A stretch of DNA of 39,567 bases, from positions 1 to 39,567 of the forward strand of contig CAVGRR010000017.1 in NCBI GenBank assembly GCA_963631655.1. Reading direction: 5' to 3'. This document shows positions 25,059 to 33,132 of the stretch, one piece after another. How positions within the stretch are numbered: the first letter of the stretch is position 1; each line of letters opens with the position of its first letter. A program made the translations under genes and the position numbers. Below the pieces are notes generated by a model that had not been told where the DNA came from, made no database searches, and was given only the letters and a program-made list of their open reading frames with translations. This DNA comes from Methanomethylophilus sp963631655 (GTDB lineage Archaea > Thermoplasmatota > Thermoplasmata > Methanomassiliicoccales > Methanomethylophilaceae).

Positions 25059-25427
25059 ATGGACCTCAGTCAGGGAATCGTGTTCGTTGCGGTCGGCGGT
25101 GCTGTCGGTGCCGTCCTGAGATACACCATCGGATACTACGTCGACTCCAGTCAGTTCCCCTGGACCACCTTCGCCGTGAACATAATCGGATCGTTCCTCC
25201 TGGCGTTCCTGACCTTCTGGTACACCGGGATCTCCGCGGAGACCAAACTGTTCCTGTTCACCGGACTTTTCGGTGCTTTCACCACCATGTCCACATTTTC
25301 TCTTGAGACCGTGTCGCTCTTCTTCGACGGCAGGATCGGCACCGCAACGCTGAACTTCGTCTGCAACGCAGGACTCTGCGTGGTGGGTGCCGCAGTGGGC
25401 AGATATATCGCTCTGGCACTTTGCTGA
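25059..25427 (+). CDS. crcB: Fluoride channel (CrcB/FluC)
   Basis: 122 residues with four membrane helices, the standard FluC length. Motifs are G-G-A-V-G-A-V-L-R-Y near the start, V-N-I-I-G-S-F at about 45 and G-A-F-T-T-M-S-T-F-S at about 75. These line the fluoride pore and the central sodium site. The protein exports fluoride passively. TATA-like TTATATAATC at about 25031-25040 is about 25 bases before the ATG, so a leaderless mRNA is likely and there is no room for a fluoride riboswitch. It converges with the PhoU/TrkA-C gene, seven bases away. Confidence 0.93.
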   Translation: MDLSQGIVFVAVGGAVGAVLRYTIGYYVDSSQFPWTTFAVNIIGSFLLAFLTFWYTGISAETKLFLFTGLFGAFTTMSTFSLETVSLFFDGRIGTATLNFVCNAGLCVVGAAVGRYIALALC

Positions 25428-25434
25428 GAACAGG

Positions 25435-26013
25435 TCAGAACTCGTCCCTGGTACCGTCTGCGATATCCTTGAAAAATGCGACCGCATCCTCCGGACCGCG
25501 GGCGATGAGGATGTCCCCTTCTTCCAGGCGGACATCGTATCCGGGGCCGAAGATGTAATCGTCCTCCCTGCGGATAGCGATGACGAACATACCGGTGTTG
25601 GTGGCCAGTGAGACATCCCCCAGGGTCTTGCCTGCAAGGATGGAATCGGGTGCCACCTTGGCGAGACAGAGCGTGGTGTCGGAGTCCCTGATAGAAAGTG
25701 CCAGCACAGGGTGTTCCGCCAGTCCCCTGACGACGACATCGGCGATGGATTTGGCCGCTTCGGCGATATCCATGATGCTGTCCATGAGACGGGTGGTGAC
25801 TACTGCACGGGCGACCTCGTCAGGCATGACACGGCTGACCTGCACGATCTCGTCTTGGATGGTCTCGGAGAGTTCCTCCATACGGTCGTTGAGGGCGATG
25901 ACCTCCTCAGCGATCTCCACATTGTCATAAAGAAGCGACGAATATGCGAGATCGACCATCATTTCAGAGGTGTCTTTGAGTTCAAGGAACATAGATTCGA
26001 GTTTGGACTTCAT
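25435..26013 (-). CDS. PhoU-like/TrkA-C domain protein (transporter regulator)
   Basis: 192 residues. Residues 1 to about 95 are a PhoU-like helical domain (S-K-L-E-S-M-F-L-E-L-K-D-T-S-E-M ... ), and about 105-185 form a TrkA-C (RCK_C) ligand-binding domain with the D-x-I-L-A-G-K-T-L-G-D ... I-A-I-R-R-E-D ... G-D-I-L-I-A-R-G pattern. RCK_C domains bind small ligands and gate ion transporters. The ATG overlaps the stop of the paralogous upstream gene (ATGA), so the two are co-translated. Cytosolic. Confidence 0.85.
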   Translation of the reverse strand: MKSKLESMFLELKDTSEMMVDLAYSSLLYDNVEIAEEVIALNDRMEELSETIQDEIVQVSRVMPDEVARAVVTTRLMDSIMDIAEAAKSIADVVVRGLAEHPVLALSIRDSDTTLCLAKVAPDSILAGKTLGDVSLATNTGMFVIAIRREDDYIFGPGYDVRLEEGDILIARGPEDAVAFFKDIADGTRDEF

Positions 26014-26726
26014 TCCTCATCCTCTCCTCTCAGTTCTTCGGTGAGTTCGGCCTCGACCCTGCGGTCCTCCATGGCCTCGTCCTCCGCCTCATCCTCGGAG
26101 ATGGGTTCCTCCTCGAAATCCCACTCCTTCTTTCCGGATGCGTATTCGGTGAGGAGATCGGCACCGTCGTCGGTACCGCGGACGACAAGGTCGTCGTTCG
26201 CCCTGATTTTCATGTCAGATTCGGGGTCGTAAGTCCATCCGTGACGGTTCTTGATGGCGATGATCTTGCATCCGGTGTTGGCCTCCACGGCGAGCTTTTC
26301 AATCGTGTTGCCCACAAGGGTCGATTCCGGCTTCACATGGACCATACGTATACGCTCATCGGATTCCAGAAGAACATCGGTGATGAGCGGCCTCTTCTCC
26401 GGAGGGAACCTCAGGAGACTCACAATGTCAGCGGCCGCATCGGAGATCTTATCCGCAGCGGATGCCACCTCGAGAAGACCTGCCAGCTGCCTGGCGTCCT
26501 CCTTCGTCCTGCAGGCGATCAGCGCCTTGTAACGGGTGGCGAACTTCAGGTCGTCGATGTCCTCCTCCAGTTCGCGGACCTTCTGGGCCATGTTGTCGCT
26601 GTTGTACATCAGCGAGGCATATGCCAGGTCCACGATGAGTTCGGATGTGTCTTTCATTTCGGTGAGCAGCTCACGGACGGACATATCGACGTGCTGAAGA
26701 TTAGAAATGTCATCGGAGTCGTTCAA
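26010..26726 (-). CDS. PhoU-like/TrkA-C domain protein, paralogue with acidic tail
   Basis: About 238 residues with the same PhoU-like plus TrkA-C layout as the downstream gene (M-K-D-T-S-E-L-I-V-D-L-A-Y ... T-L-V-G-N-T-I-E-K-L ... I-I-A-I-K-N-R-H ... N-D-D-L-V-V-R-G-T), followed by a Glu/Asp-rich tail. I choose a TTG start at 26726 because GGAGG lies eight bases upstream; an in-frame TTG at 26768 lacks one. The start is therefore uncertain. A TATA-like TTTTTATATAAC at about 26833-26845 gives a leader of about 85 nt. It is divergent from the MgtE-type transporter, probably its target. Confidence 0.78.
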   Translation of the reverse strand: MNDSDDISNLQHVDMSVRELLTEMKDTSELIVDLAYASLMYNSDNMAQKVRELEEDIDDLKFATRYKALIACRTKEDARQLAGLLEVASAADKISDAAADIVSLLRFPPEKRPLITDVLLESDERIRMVHVKPESTLVGNTIEKLAVEANTGCKIIAIKNRHGWTYDPESDMKIRANDDLVVRGTDDGADLLTEYASGKKEWDFEEEPISEDEAEDEAMEDRRVEAELTEELRGEDEE

Positions 26727-26977
26727 ATCAATACGCCTCCGTGTCGATGACGGTCCTGATGCGGACAATGATGGATTGGGTCATGAATGGCTTTAATCCC
26801 CTGATATTTACAGTTCCGTAATAGGGCCTGTAGTTATATAAAAACGATACTCCGAACAGGTCCCCCATTCATACGCACTTTCGACTTCTGGGACTATGTA
26901 CAGGAATTAATCTGGTTTTCATTTTATATGATAACGGACTACTGCACCCGAAGAGACATGGTCTGAGGGTGATTTTT

Positions 26978-28237
26978 GTGTCCGGGAAGCACGGTACCGT
27001 AACTGCATTTTTTGGGAGGAACAGGACCTTCATCGTCATGGGTCTGATGGCTCTCATCATCGCGGGTACCGCCGACCTCTTCGCCGGAGTCCTTCAGGAC
27101 CAGATCGATCAGGAGAAATTCCTCTTCACGGGAATGATGATCCTCATCTACTCCGCCATCGGAATGCGCGGGAACATCTTCGGGGCTATGGGAAGCCGTA
27201 TCGGTACCGCTATGAACATGGGTACCTTCGAGATGAGCTTCCGCAAAGGCACCGTTCTCCGTGCCAACGTGGACTCCACCATCATCCTGACCCTCATCAT
27301 GTCCATCGCCATGGGGTGCACCACATGGATCGTGGCGACCCTGTTCTTCGAGGGGACCCGCACCATCTGGGACTTTATCTTTATCTCCACCGTGGGCGGT
27401 TTCATCGCTGGTATCCTCGTCCTGATATCGAACATCATAATCACCTACATCGGGAACAAGAGGGACTGGGATGTGGACAGCATCCACGCCCCGCTCACCG
27501 CCGCCATCGGCGACGTCGTTACGATGCCGATGATCTTCGCCATCACATGGATCGTCCTTGAGATGGAGGTGAGCTTCGATCAGAGCGAACTCTTCCTCGA
27601 GATCGCATCGCTGGCACTTATCGTCATCACCATTGCGTACACCCTCCGCGTCATCACCGCGAAGGTCAACAAGAGGGACTTCTCCGGAGAGGCCAAACGT
27701 ATCATCGAACAGTCGCTTCCGGTGCTTCTCATGTGCCTGGTCTTCGAGATCGGAGCAGGTATCGTCATCCAGCAGCAGCAGGACTCACTTGTCACCTACA
27801 GCGTCCTGCTGATCATGCTCCCCGCCTTCCTGAACCAGGGCAACGCCCTCTCGGGAACGCTCACATCCAGACTTTCGTCCATGATCCACCTCGGTACTCT
27901 GGAACCCACACTGGTGCCCAAAAAGCCCGCCTTCGAGAGTTTCTGGGCCATTTATGTGTGTGCGATTGTCACGTTCATCTACATCGGACTCCTTTCCTAC
28001 GGAACGTCTTCGGTCATCAGCGACAACAACGGTCTGGGTTTCGTGACGAGCATGATAATCATCGTCATCGCCGGACTCCTCGCGACCACCATCCTCAACT
28101 TCCTTTCCTACTACGTGGCCATCCTCGCCACCCGTTTCGGTCTGGACCCGGACGACCACTGCATTCCCATCACCTCATCGGTGATGGACCTTCTCGGATC
28201 CATGACGCTCATGCTGATCATCCACCTGTTCATCTGA
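26978..28237 (+). CDS. MgtE-type divalent-cation transporter membrane protein
   Basis: 419 residues. Two MgtE membrane domains are seen in tandem, each with the family signature: M-R-G-N-I-F-G-A-M-G-S-R-I-G-T near residues 67-81, and L-N-Q-G-N-A-L-S-G-T-L-T-S-R near 285-298. About ten membrane helices are predicted. There is no cytosolic CBS or MgtE_N gating domain, so gating may come from the separate PhoU/TrkA-C proteins encoded divergently. The GTG at 26978 is chosen because GAGGGTGAT lies just upstream; another in-frame GTG three codons earlier overlaps that sequence. The TATA-like TTTTATATGATAAC at about 26922-26935 fits transcription start near 26950. Confidence 0.85.
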   Translation: MSGKHGTVTAFFGRNRTFIVMGLMALIIAGTADLFAGVLQDQIDQEKFLFTGMMILIYSAIGMRGNIFGAMGSRIGTAMNMGTFEMSFRKGTVLRANVDSTIILTLIMSIAMGCTTWIVATLFFEGTRTIWDFIFISTVGGFIAGILVLISNIIITYIGNKRDWDVDSIHAPLTAAIGDVVTMPMIFAITWIVLEMEVSFDQSELFLEIASLALIVITIAYTLRVITAKVNKRDFSGEAKRIIEQSLPVLLMCLVFEIGAGIVIQQQQDSLVTYSVLLIMLPAFLNQGNALSGTLTSRLSSMIHLGTLEPTLVPKKPAFESFWAIYVCAIVTFIYIGLLSYGTSSVISDNNGLGFVTSMIIIVIAGLLATTILNFLSYYVAILATRFGLDPDDHCIPITSSVMDLLGSMTLMLIIHLFI

Positions 28238-28241
28238 TCCC

Positions 28242-28254
28242 GCGGGCGCCCGCC
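28242..28254 (+). terminator. GC palindrome after the MgtE-type gene
   Basis: GCGGGCGCCCGC is a perfect palindrome just after the stop codon. It may form a terminator stem, but no T-run follows and a TATA-like TTATTATAC for purP comes next. Confidence 0.3.
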
Positions 28255-28298
28255 TATCCTTATTATACAGGGAGGCCTATTCTGACCCAGGTAAGATC

Positions 28299-29456
28299 AT
28301 GATCAGCAGAGACGAAGTCTTAGCAAATCTCGGCCGCTATGACAAGAAGAACGCAAGGGTCGGCGTTCTCGGATCCCACTCCGCCCTCGACACCTGCGAC
28401 GGTGCCCACTCGGAAGGATTCAAGACCCTTGCCGTCTGTCAGAAAGGCAGGGAAGCGACATTCGACAGATACTTCAGAAGCCAGACGGACAGCAAAGGCA
28501 ACCACCTCTGCGGATTCGTCGACGACACCATGGTCCTCGACAAATTCGTGGACGTCATGAAGCCCGAGAACCAGAAGTACCTCATGGACACCAACACCCT
28601 CTGGGTCCCCAACAGGTCCTTCACCTCCTATGTCGACATCGACGCCGTGGAGAACGATTTCAAGGTACCTATGGTCGGAAGCAGGAACCTCCTCCGCTCC
28701 GAGGAGAGGGGCGGCCCCCAGGACTACTACTGGATCCTCGAAAAGGCGAACCTCCCGTACCCCAAGAAGGTCGAGAAGCCCGAGGACATCGACGGCCTCA
28801 CCATCGTCAAGGTCCACCACGCACAGAAGAAACTCGAGAGGGGATTCTTCACCGCCAAATCCACCGAACAGTTCTATCAGAAGTCCCAGGAGCTCATCGA
28901 ACAGGGCGTCCTGACCCCCGACTTCCTCCAGCACGCAAGGATGGAGCAGTACATCATCGGTCCCGTCTTCAACCTCGACTTCTTCTACGACCCCCTCAAG
29001 GAGAAAGGAGAGAAGGTCGAGCTCCTCGGTATCGACTGGAGGTTCGAATCATCCCTCGACGGATATGTCAGGCTCCCCGGAAAACAGCAGGTCGAGCTCG
29101 AGAACGACGGAATCATCCCCGAGTACACAGTGTGCGGACACAACTCCGCCACCCTCCGTGAGTCCCTCCTCGACAAGGCGTTCGAGATGGCAGAGAAATA
29201 CGTCAAGGCGACCCAGACCCACTACGACCCGGGAATCGTCGGACCCTTCTGTCTCCAGACCTGCGTTGACAAGGACCTGCACTTCTTCATCTACGATGTC
29301 GCCCCCAGGATCGGAGGCGGAACCAACGTCCACATGAACGTCGGACACCCCTACGGAAACTCCCTCTACGGCACCAACATGAGCACCGGAAGGAGACTCT
29401 CCAGGATGATCCGCGAAGGAGTCGAACAGGACAGATTGGAGGAGATCGTATCATGA
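28299..29456 (+). CDS. purP: PurP-family FAICAR synthetase
   Basis: 385 residues. The PurP family of ATP-grasp enzymes uses formate and ATP to formylate AICAR in archaeal purine synthesis, replacing the folate-dependent PurH step. The N-terminal signature V-L-G-S-H-S-A-L-D and C-Q-K-G-R are present; the ATP-grasp C-terminal half has A-P-R-I-G-G-G-T-N-V-H-M and S-L-Y-G. Full length. Together with purF in this window it supports de novo purine synthesis. It overlaps the start of the next gene by four bases (ATGA). A TATA-like TTATTATAC at about 28258-28266 lies upstream. A PurP-like paralogue of uncertain substrate cannot be excluded. Confidence 0.88.
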   Translation: MISRDEVLANLGRYDKKNARVGVLGSHSALDTCDGAHSEGFKTLAVCQKGREATFDRYFRSQTDSKGNHLCGFVDDTMVLDKFVDVMKPENQKYLMDTNTLWVPNRSFTSYVDIDAVENDFKVPMVGSRNLLRSEERGGPQDYYWILEKANLPYPKKVEKPEDIDGLTIVKVHHAQKKLERGFFTAKSTEQFYQKSQELIEQGVLTPDFLQHARMEQYIIGPVFNLDFFYDPLKEKGEKVELLGIDWRFESSLDGYVRLPGKQQVELENDGIIPEYTVCGHNSATLRESLLDKAFEMAEKYVKATQTHYDPGIVGPFCLQTCVDKDLHFFIYDVAPRIGGGTNVHMNVGHPYGNSLYGTNMSTGRRLSRMIREGVEQDRLEEIVS

Positions 29457-30067
29457 ACTGCGTAAAAAAGAACGTCAACAAGTACATCGTGGCACTGGTC
29501 GCCGTGATCATGACCATGACCGCATTCGCGGTCGTCGCCGATGCATCCGATGCATCCACCGTCATTGATTCATCCGGCATCACCGCAAGCGATTTCAAGG
29601 ACGGCAAGACCGGAACCCTGCATATCAAGGTCAACAACGATGACGAGGTCGAAGACCAGATCACCGTCACCGTTTCTGAGAACGGAAAGACCCTCGCAGA
29701 AGCGGAATACGTGATATACCCAGATGACCACAATGTGGACATTTCGTTCCAGCTCTCCAAGGGTACCCACGACCTGTCAATCCAGGTAAAGGACCAGGCT
29801 GGAAAAATCACCAAAGCATCCTTCAACCTCGATGTGAAGAAAGATGTCTGGTCCAACCTGACCACCTATCTGGCCATCGCATTCCTGGCGATCATCATCA
29901 TAATCATCGCTGTCGTGTACATGCGCGCCAACCCCAGGAACAAACCCACCACCACCTTCACCGAGCTTGAGAGGCAGAAGAACGAGGCCGCAGCCAAGGC
30001 CGAGGAGCCTGAAAAGCCCGCAAAATCCACTGGAAAGATCAAGTACGAGAGTTCCAGGAGAAAGTGA
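29453..30067 (+). CDS. Exported membrane-anchored protein with one extracellular beta domain
   Basis: 204 residues. A signal peptide spans about residues 12-31 with an A-x-A-type site. Residues about 35-130 look like an Ig-like/CARDB-type beta domain (alternating T-x-x-V-x-V patterns). One membrane helix (about 139-158) is followed by a short basic, lysine-rich cytosolic tail. The start overlaps the purP stop (ATGA), so it is co-translated with purP. A link between purine synthesis and a surface protein is not obvious; its role is unknown. Confidence 0.7.
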   Translation: MNCVKKNVNKYIVALVAVIMTMTAFAVVADASDASTVIDSSGITASDFKDGKTGTLHIKVNNDDEVEDQITVTVSENGKTLAEAEYVIYPDDHNVDISFQLSKGTHDLSIQVKDQAGKITKASFNLDVKKDVWSNLTTYLAIAFLAIIIIIIAVVYMRANPRNKPTTTFTELERQKNEAAAKAEEPEKPAKSTGKIKYESSRRK

Positions 30068-30075
30068 AACCTTTT

Positions 30076-30112
30076 ACCTCCCTGCGGGGAGGCCATACAT
30101 ATTTTCATTTTT
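30076..30112 (+). terminator. Terminator after the membrane-anchored gene
   Basis: CCTCCC-TGCG-GGGAGG forms a six-base-pair hairpin, followed by two T-rich stretches (TATTTTCATTTTT). It ends the purP unit. Confidence 0.65.
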
Positions 30113-30172
30113 CCAATCCAGTCATTAAAATGTCCGCATTGGATTTTTATAATCCCTGTTTGATTGTCTAGT

Positions 30173-30442
30173 ATGGCGTCTGACTCATTTAGACTTCAGT
30201 TCCTGCAGTCCCTCTCGGCACTGATCATCTCTGCCTTCGGACTTGTAGCAGCACTCGCATGGAACGAGACCATCAAGAAAGCCATCGCTCAGCTGTTCAA
30301 CACCGCTACCGATGACCTCAACATCTGGGGACTTCTCATCTACGCTCTCCTGGTCACCATCATCGCTGTCGCAGCGACCATGATCATCACCAGGGCCACC
30401 AACAAGCTCAAAGCTAAGATGGACGGCGACAGCGAGGAGTGA
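30173..30442 (+). CDS. DUF5654-family small membrane protein
   Basis: 89 residues. It begins M-A-S-D-S-F-R-L-Q-F-L-Q-S-L and has two membrane helices (about 14-32 and 50-72), with W-N-E-T-I-K-K in between. This fits the DUF5654 family of small archaeal membrane proteins of unknown role. The ATG at 30173 is preferred over TTG 30164. TATA-like TTTTTATAAT at about 30144-30153 is about 25 bases upstream, so the mRNA is probably leaderless. Confidence 0.75.
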   Translation: MASDSFRLQFLQSLSALIISAFGLVAALAWNETIKKAIAQLFNTATDDLNIWGLLIYALLVTIIAVAATMIITRATNKLKAKMDGDSEE

Positions 30443-30480
30443 GTTTACTCACTTCCCCAATCAAACCCTTTCCCTTTTTT
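30438..30480 (+). terminator. Terminator of the DUF5654 gene
   Basis: AGTGAGT/ACTCACT inverted repeat, overlapping the stop codon, is followed by a pyrimidine-rich run ending in TTTTTT. Confidence 0.55.
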
Positions 30481-30550
30481 ACACCTTTTTGAACGTCTGG
30501 GTCTTTGAAGATATCCGGTCATTATAGCGAAGATTGAGGTATTCTCCGAC

Positions 30551-30595
30551 CCCGTTTCAACGATGTATCGGAAACGGTCTACTGAGGCCGTTTTT
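30551..30595 (+). other. Mutually exclusive hairpins (attenuator-like) in a non-coding stretch
   Basis: CCGTTTC (30552-30558) can pair with GAAACGG (30571-30577); the latter can instead pair with CCGTTT (30588-30593), which is followed by T residues. The stretch 30443-30738 holds no gene I can support; it also contains the terminator of the LRR gene to its right. Transcripts reading from the DUF5654 gene would cross it. Confidence 0.3.
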
Positions 30596-30624
30596 GATAT
30601 GTGCCAGACATGACAAATCGATAT

Positions 30625-30678
30625 CCAAAAAGAGGTAAGATGTTTAGGCCCGTTTGAAAAGGATCGGTCTCAAACGGG
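30625..30678 (-). terminator. Terminator of LRR gene A
   Basis: In minus-strand sense CCCGTTTGA pairs with TCAAACGGG around a 12-base loop, followed by a CTCTTTTT tract. It lies about 60 bases past the stop of the LRR gene at 30739. Confidence 0.55.
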
Positions 30679-30738
30679 ATTTTGATGATCCATCCGCAGG
30701 TAGCCGTTCAGCCTCGGCACCGACCACCCGGGACAGAT

Positions 30739-32658
30739 TCACCACGGAATTCTGATCAGTTCGATAGGAACGAACACATTGTCGATTTCGGTCAGTCCGT
30801 CCGTTACAGGGATCCCCTTGTTGCAGTCGGAGAAATTATCGATCACATACGACCCGTCATTGGTCTTTGTAAAGGTATGTCCGCCCATACATTCCGCGGT
30901 GTGCTCCAGGATTTCTCCGTCAGATCCGACGAAACGGTACCCTGCGAAAGCCTGATTTCCGATGTACTTGACTCCGTCGTCGATGGTGATCTGAACTGCT
31001 TTATGGGTCGGTGTACACCAGGAAGGCGCACAGTATGTGTAATCCACTCCGATACCGTTGGATCCGGCCGTGAATCTCAAATTGGTGATCGCGTTGCATT
31101 GACCGAATGCCGAGCCCTGACCCGAACCGATACTGTTAAGGGTTATCGGAATCGTAAGATCTGTCAGTTTGCTGCAATTGTAGAGTGCATACTCTCCCAA
31201 CTCCCTCACACAGTCCGGGATCACAATAGAAGTAATATTCAGATCACGGAGTGTATTGGATCCGAGACGTGCGAGATTTCCTTCGATCACAACCTCTTTC
31301 AGGGTGTCCCTGCACAGGTACCAGGGGGTGAGCTGATAGTAGCTGTTTCCGAAACAATCTGAATACTTGTATCCGTACATCCCGTCAGAATATGTACCGC
31401 TGTCGAATGTGAGCTTTTCAATCCCGGACACATGGTAGAAAGCAGGGGTGTCCGCGCGCCCTACAGTATTCGCACCGGGCGAAATGGTCAGATTTTTCAC
31501 TGTACATTCTGCGAATGAATATATGCCGAATGAACTCAAGGTATACGGAAGGACGATCGATTCGGCCTTACAACCGTAAAAAGTAAACGATCCGACATAA
31601 TTGATACCGCTCTCCATAATGATCTCTTCGAGATTCTCAGCGTTGTTCCAAGGGCAGAGTCCGGCTGTAGCATAACCGTAATTTACTCCCCAACCCCAGA
31701 TGATGTGGACGCTTTTGAGCGAGGAGTATTCGGTGTCGTAAAATGCTTGTCCGCAGTCCGTTTCGATCGAAATTTCGAGATATCCGATATTGCAGCCACA
31801 GAACATATTCACTCCCAGGGTTCTGATGTTCACTGCGAGGAGTATGTTTTTCACAACACCAGGGTTCAGATTCCACGGGGTCTGATTCAGCAGTTCGTAA
31901 TCCACCTTGCCCCAGAATGTGGTATAATCGAACGGGACATAGTTTCCGCGGGTGAATGATACTGTATCGATCGCCATACAGCCGCTGAATGCAGGATATG
32001 TCACATTACCGACAGGGTTGAGACTGATAGGGAGGGTCAGATCGGTGAGTTCGGTGCAATTGAAGAAACAGTGGTTTCCCAAAGAACCTACAGTCTCAGG
32101 AAGCACCAGGGATTCGATGTTCAGTTCGCGGAACGCATCGGATCCGATGTATTCGGTCCCGTCTGCGAAGTTGATCTCATTCAGAGTGCCTCTGCTCTGA
32201 TACCAGGGAGTGAGCTGATACCAGGAATCGTAACCGCTGTAAGCGGCATAGTTGTATCCGCACCTGTCCTTTCCGAGGGTGAAGTTCACCTTTTCAAGGT
32301 GATGACAACCCGCAAAGGCATTGTACTGGTCGGAGACCACACTGTTGACCGAGATAGGTATGGTAAGTTCTTTCAGATTCGAACAGTCTGAGAAGGTACC
32401 CTGTCCCAGATAGGTGATGTCATCGGAGATGACGATCTTCGTGATCTCGGTGCGGTGATCGTACCAGGGAGAGGCCACAGTGACGTGGTCATACAGTTCC
32501 CCGGACCCGTCGATCTCCAGGGTACCGTCCGAGTAGAGGTAGTAGTATGCGTTCGGTCCGCAGAATCCGTCGTCCACCAGTTCTGCAGAGGAGCTGTCAG
32601 TCTCCGTATGGAGAACGAACAGCACTGCCATTGCAGAAGCGATGAGTGCTGCGATCAT
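30739..32658 (-). CDS. BspA-type leucine-rich-repeat secreted protein A
   Basis: 639 residues from the first ATG. It has a hydrophobic N-terminal segment followed by repeated LRR_5 (BspA-type) modules of about 60-75 residues, each with the pattern L-K-E-I-x-x-x-x-G-x-x-x-I-G-x-x-A-F-R-E-L-N-I-x-S-x-V-L-P-x-x-V. The mature protein should be exported; no C-terminal anchor is seen. These proteins are surface proteins or adhesins in other gut microbes. The open frame extends upstream of 32658 to an ATT at 32709, five bases after a GGAGATG Shine-Dalgarno; that start would give 656 residues and a proper basic signal-peptide n-region. The annotated ATG lacks both. The C-terminal end ...I-E-L-I-R-I-P-W is shared with gene B. 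Confidence 0.82.
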   Translation of the reverse strand: MIAALIASAMAVLFVLHTETDSSSAELVDDGFCGPNAYYYLYSDGTLEIDGSGELYDHVTVASPWYDHRTEITKIVISDDITYLGQGTFSDCSNLKELTIPISVNSVVSDQYNAFAGCHHLEKVNFTLGKDRCGYNYAAYSGYDSWYQLTPWYQSRGTLNEINFADGTEYIGSDAFRELNIESLVLPETVGSLGNHCFFNCTELTDLTLPISLNPVGNVTYPAFSGCMAIDTVSFTRGNYVPFDYTTFWGKVDYELLNQTPWNLNPGVVKNILLAVNIRTLGVNMFCGCNIGYLEISIETDCGQAFYDTEYSSLKSVHIIWGWGVNYGYATAGLCPWNNAENLEEIIMESGINYVGSFTFYGCKAESIVLPYTLSSFGIYSFAECTVKNLTISPGANTVGRADTPAFYHVSGIEKLTFDSGTYSDGMYGYKYSDCFGNSYYQLTPWYLCRDTLKEVVIEGNLARLGSNTLRDLNITSIVIPDCVRELGEYALYNCSKLTDLTIPITLNSIGSGQGSAFGQCNAITNLRFTAGSNGIGVDYTYCAPSWCTPTHKAVQITIDDGVKYIGNQAFAGYRFVGSDGEILEHTAECMGGHTFTKTNDGSYVIDNFSDCNKGIPVTDGLTEIDNVFVPIELIRIPW

Positions 32659-32818
32659 AAGAACGGTCCCCAGCTTCAGGGAACTGTCCGTTGTTATTTT
32701 TCTGTAAATGTTACCATCTCCGTTTCGAGGTGTTTTTTTCGCTGTCCCAGACCGCTATGATCATTGTATCGCTGAAGATTGGCAATCTTGCGCAGCACAT
32801 GTTAAAAATGAGACCACG

Positions 32819-32855
32819 TGTAGACTATTTGTAAAACTCCAATAATCTTCATATA
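32819..32855 (-). promoter_or_regulatory. Conserved promoter element of LRR gene A
   Basis: This 37-base stretch is identical at 33 positions to the one at 39109-39145 in front of the LRR operon. In minus-strand sense it begins with TATA-like TATATGAAG and ends with TTTACAAATAGTCTACA over the expected transcription start. The leader to the coding region would be about 100 bases. Confidence 0.65.
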
Positions 32856-33029
32856 CCAGAAAATTACCCATTCTGATACAGCCATTCTATTAAGATATGG
32901 TAAGAACTTATCAATATATTATTCAAAAGATGTGACAATAATCATAATAAATCAAATTCAATAGTTACAATTACATATAATTGCAATTATCTAGGATTTC
33001 ATTCAATATTAGGTTGGAATACGTATCTG

Positions 33030-33075
33030 AAAAGAAAAAAGAGGTTTCGACCCCACCTGAGAATTTCAGATGGGG
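33030..33075 (-). terminator. Terminator of the LRR operon (after gene B)
   Basis: In minus-strand sense CCCCATCTGA pairs with TCAGGTGGGG (one mismatch), followed by the T-rich CTCTTTTTTCTTTT. It lies about 60 bases after the stop at 33133. Confidence 0.65.
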
Positions 33076-33132
33076 CCTGAGGGATCGGGTCATATCCCTG
33101 TCAATACGCAGTTCAGATCACCTGGGACTGTT

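Larger units (their letters stand above)
32710..33132. other. Non-coding region between LRR genes A and B
   Basis: It contains the leader and promoter of gene A (32710-32855), then about 170 bases of very AT-rich sequence with small palindromes such as AATTGCAATT near 32978-32987, and the terminator of gene B near 33030-33075. No open reading frame looks like a gene. A weak hairpin AAGATT/AATCTT sits at 32775-32789 in the leader. Confidence 0.5.
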
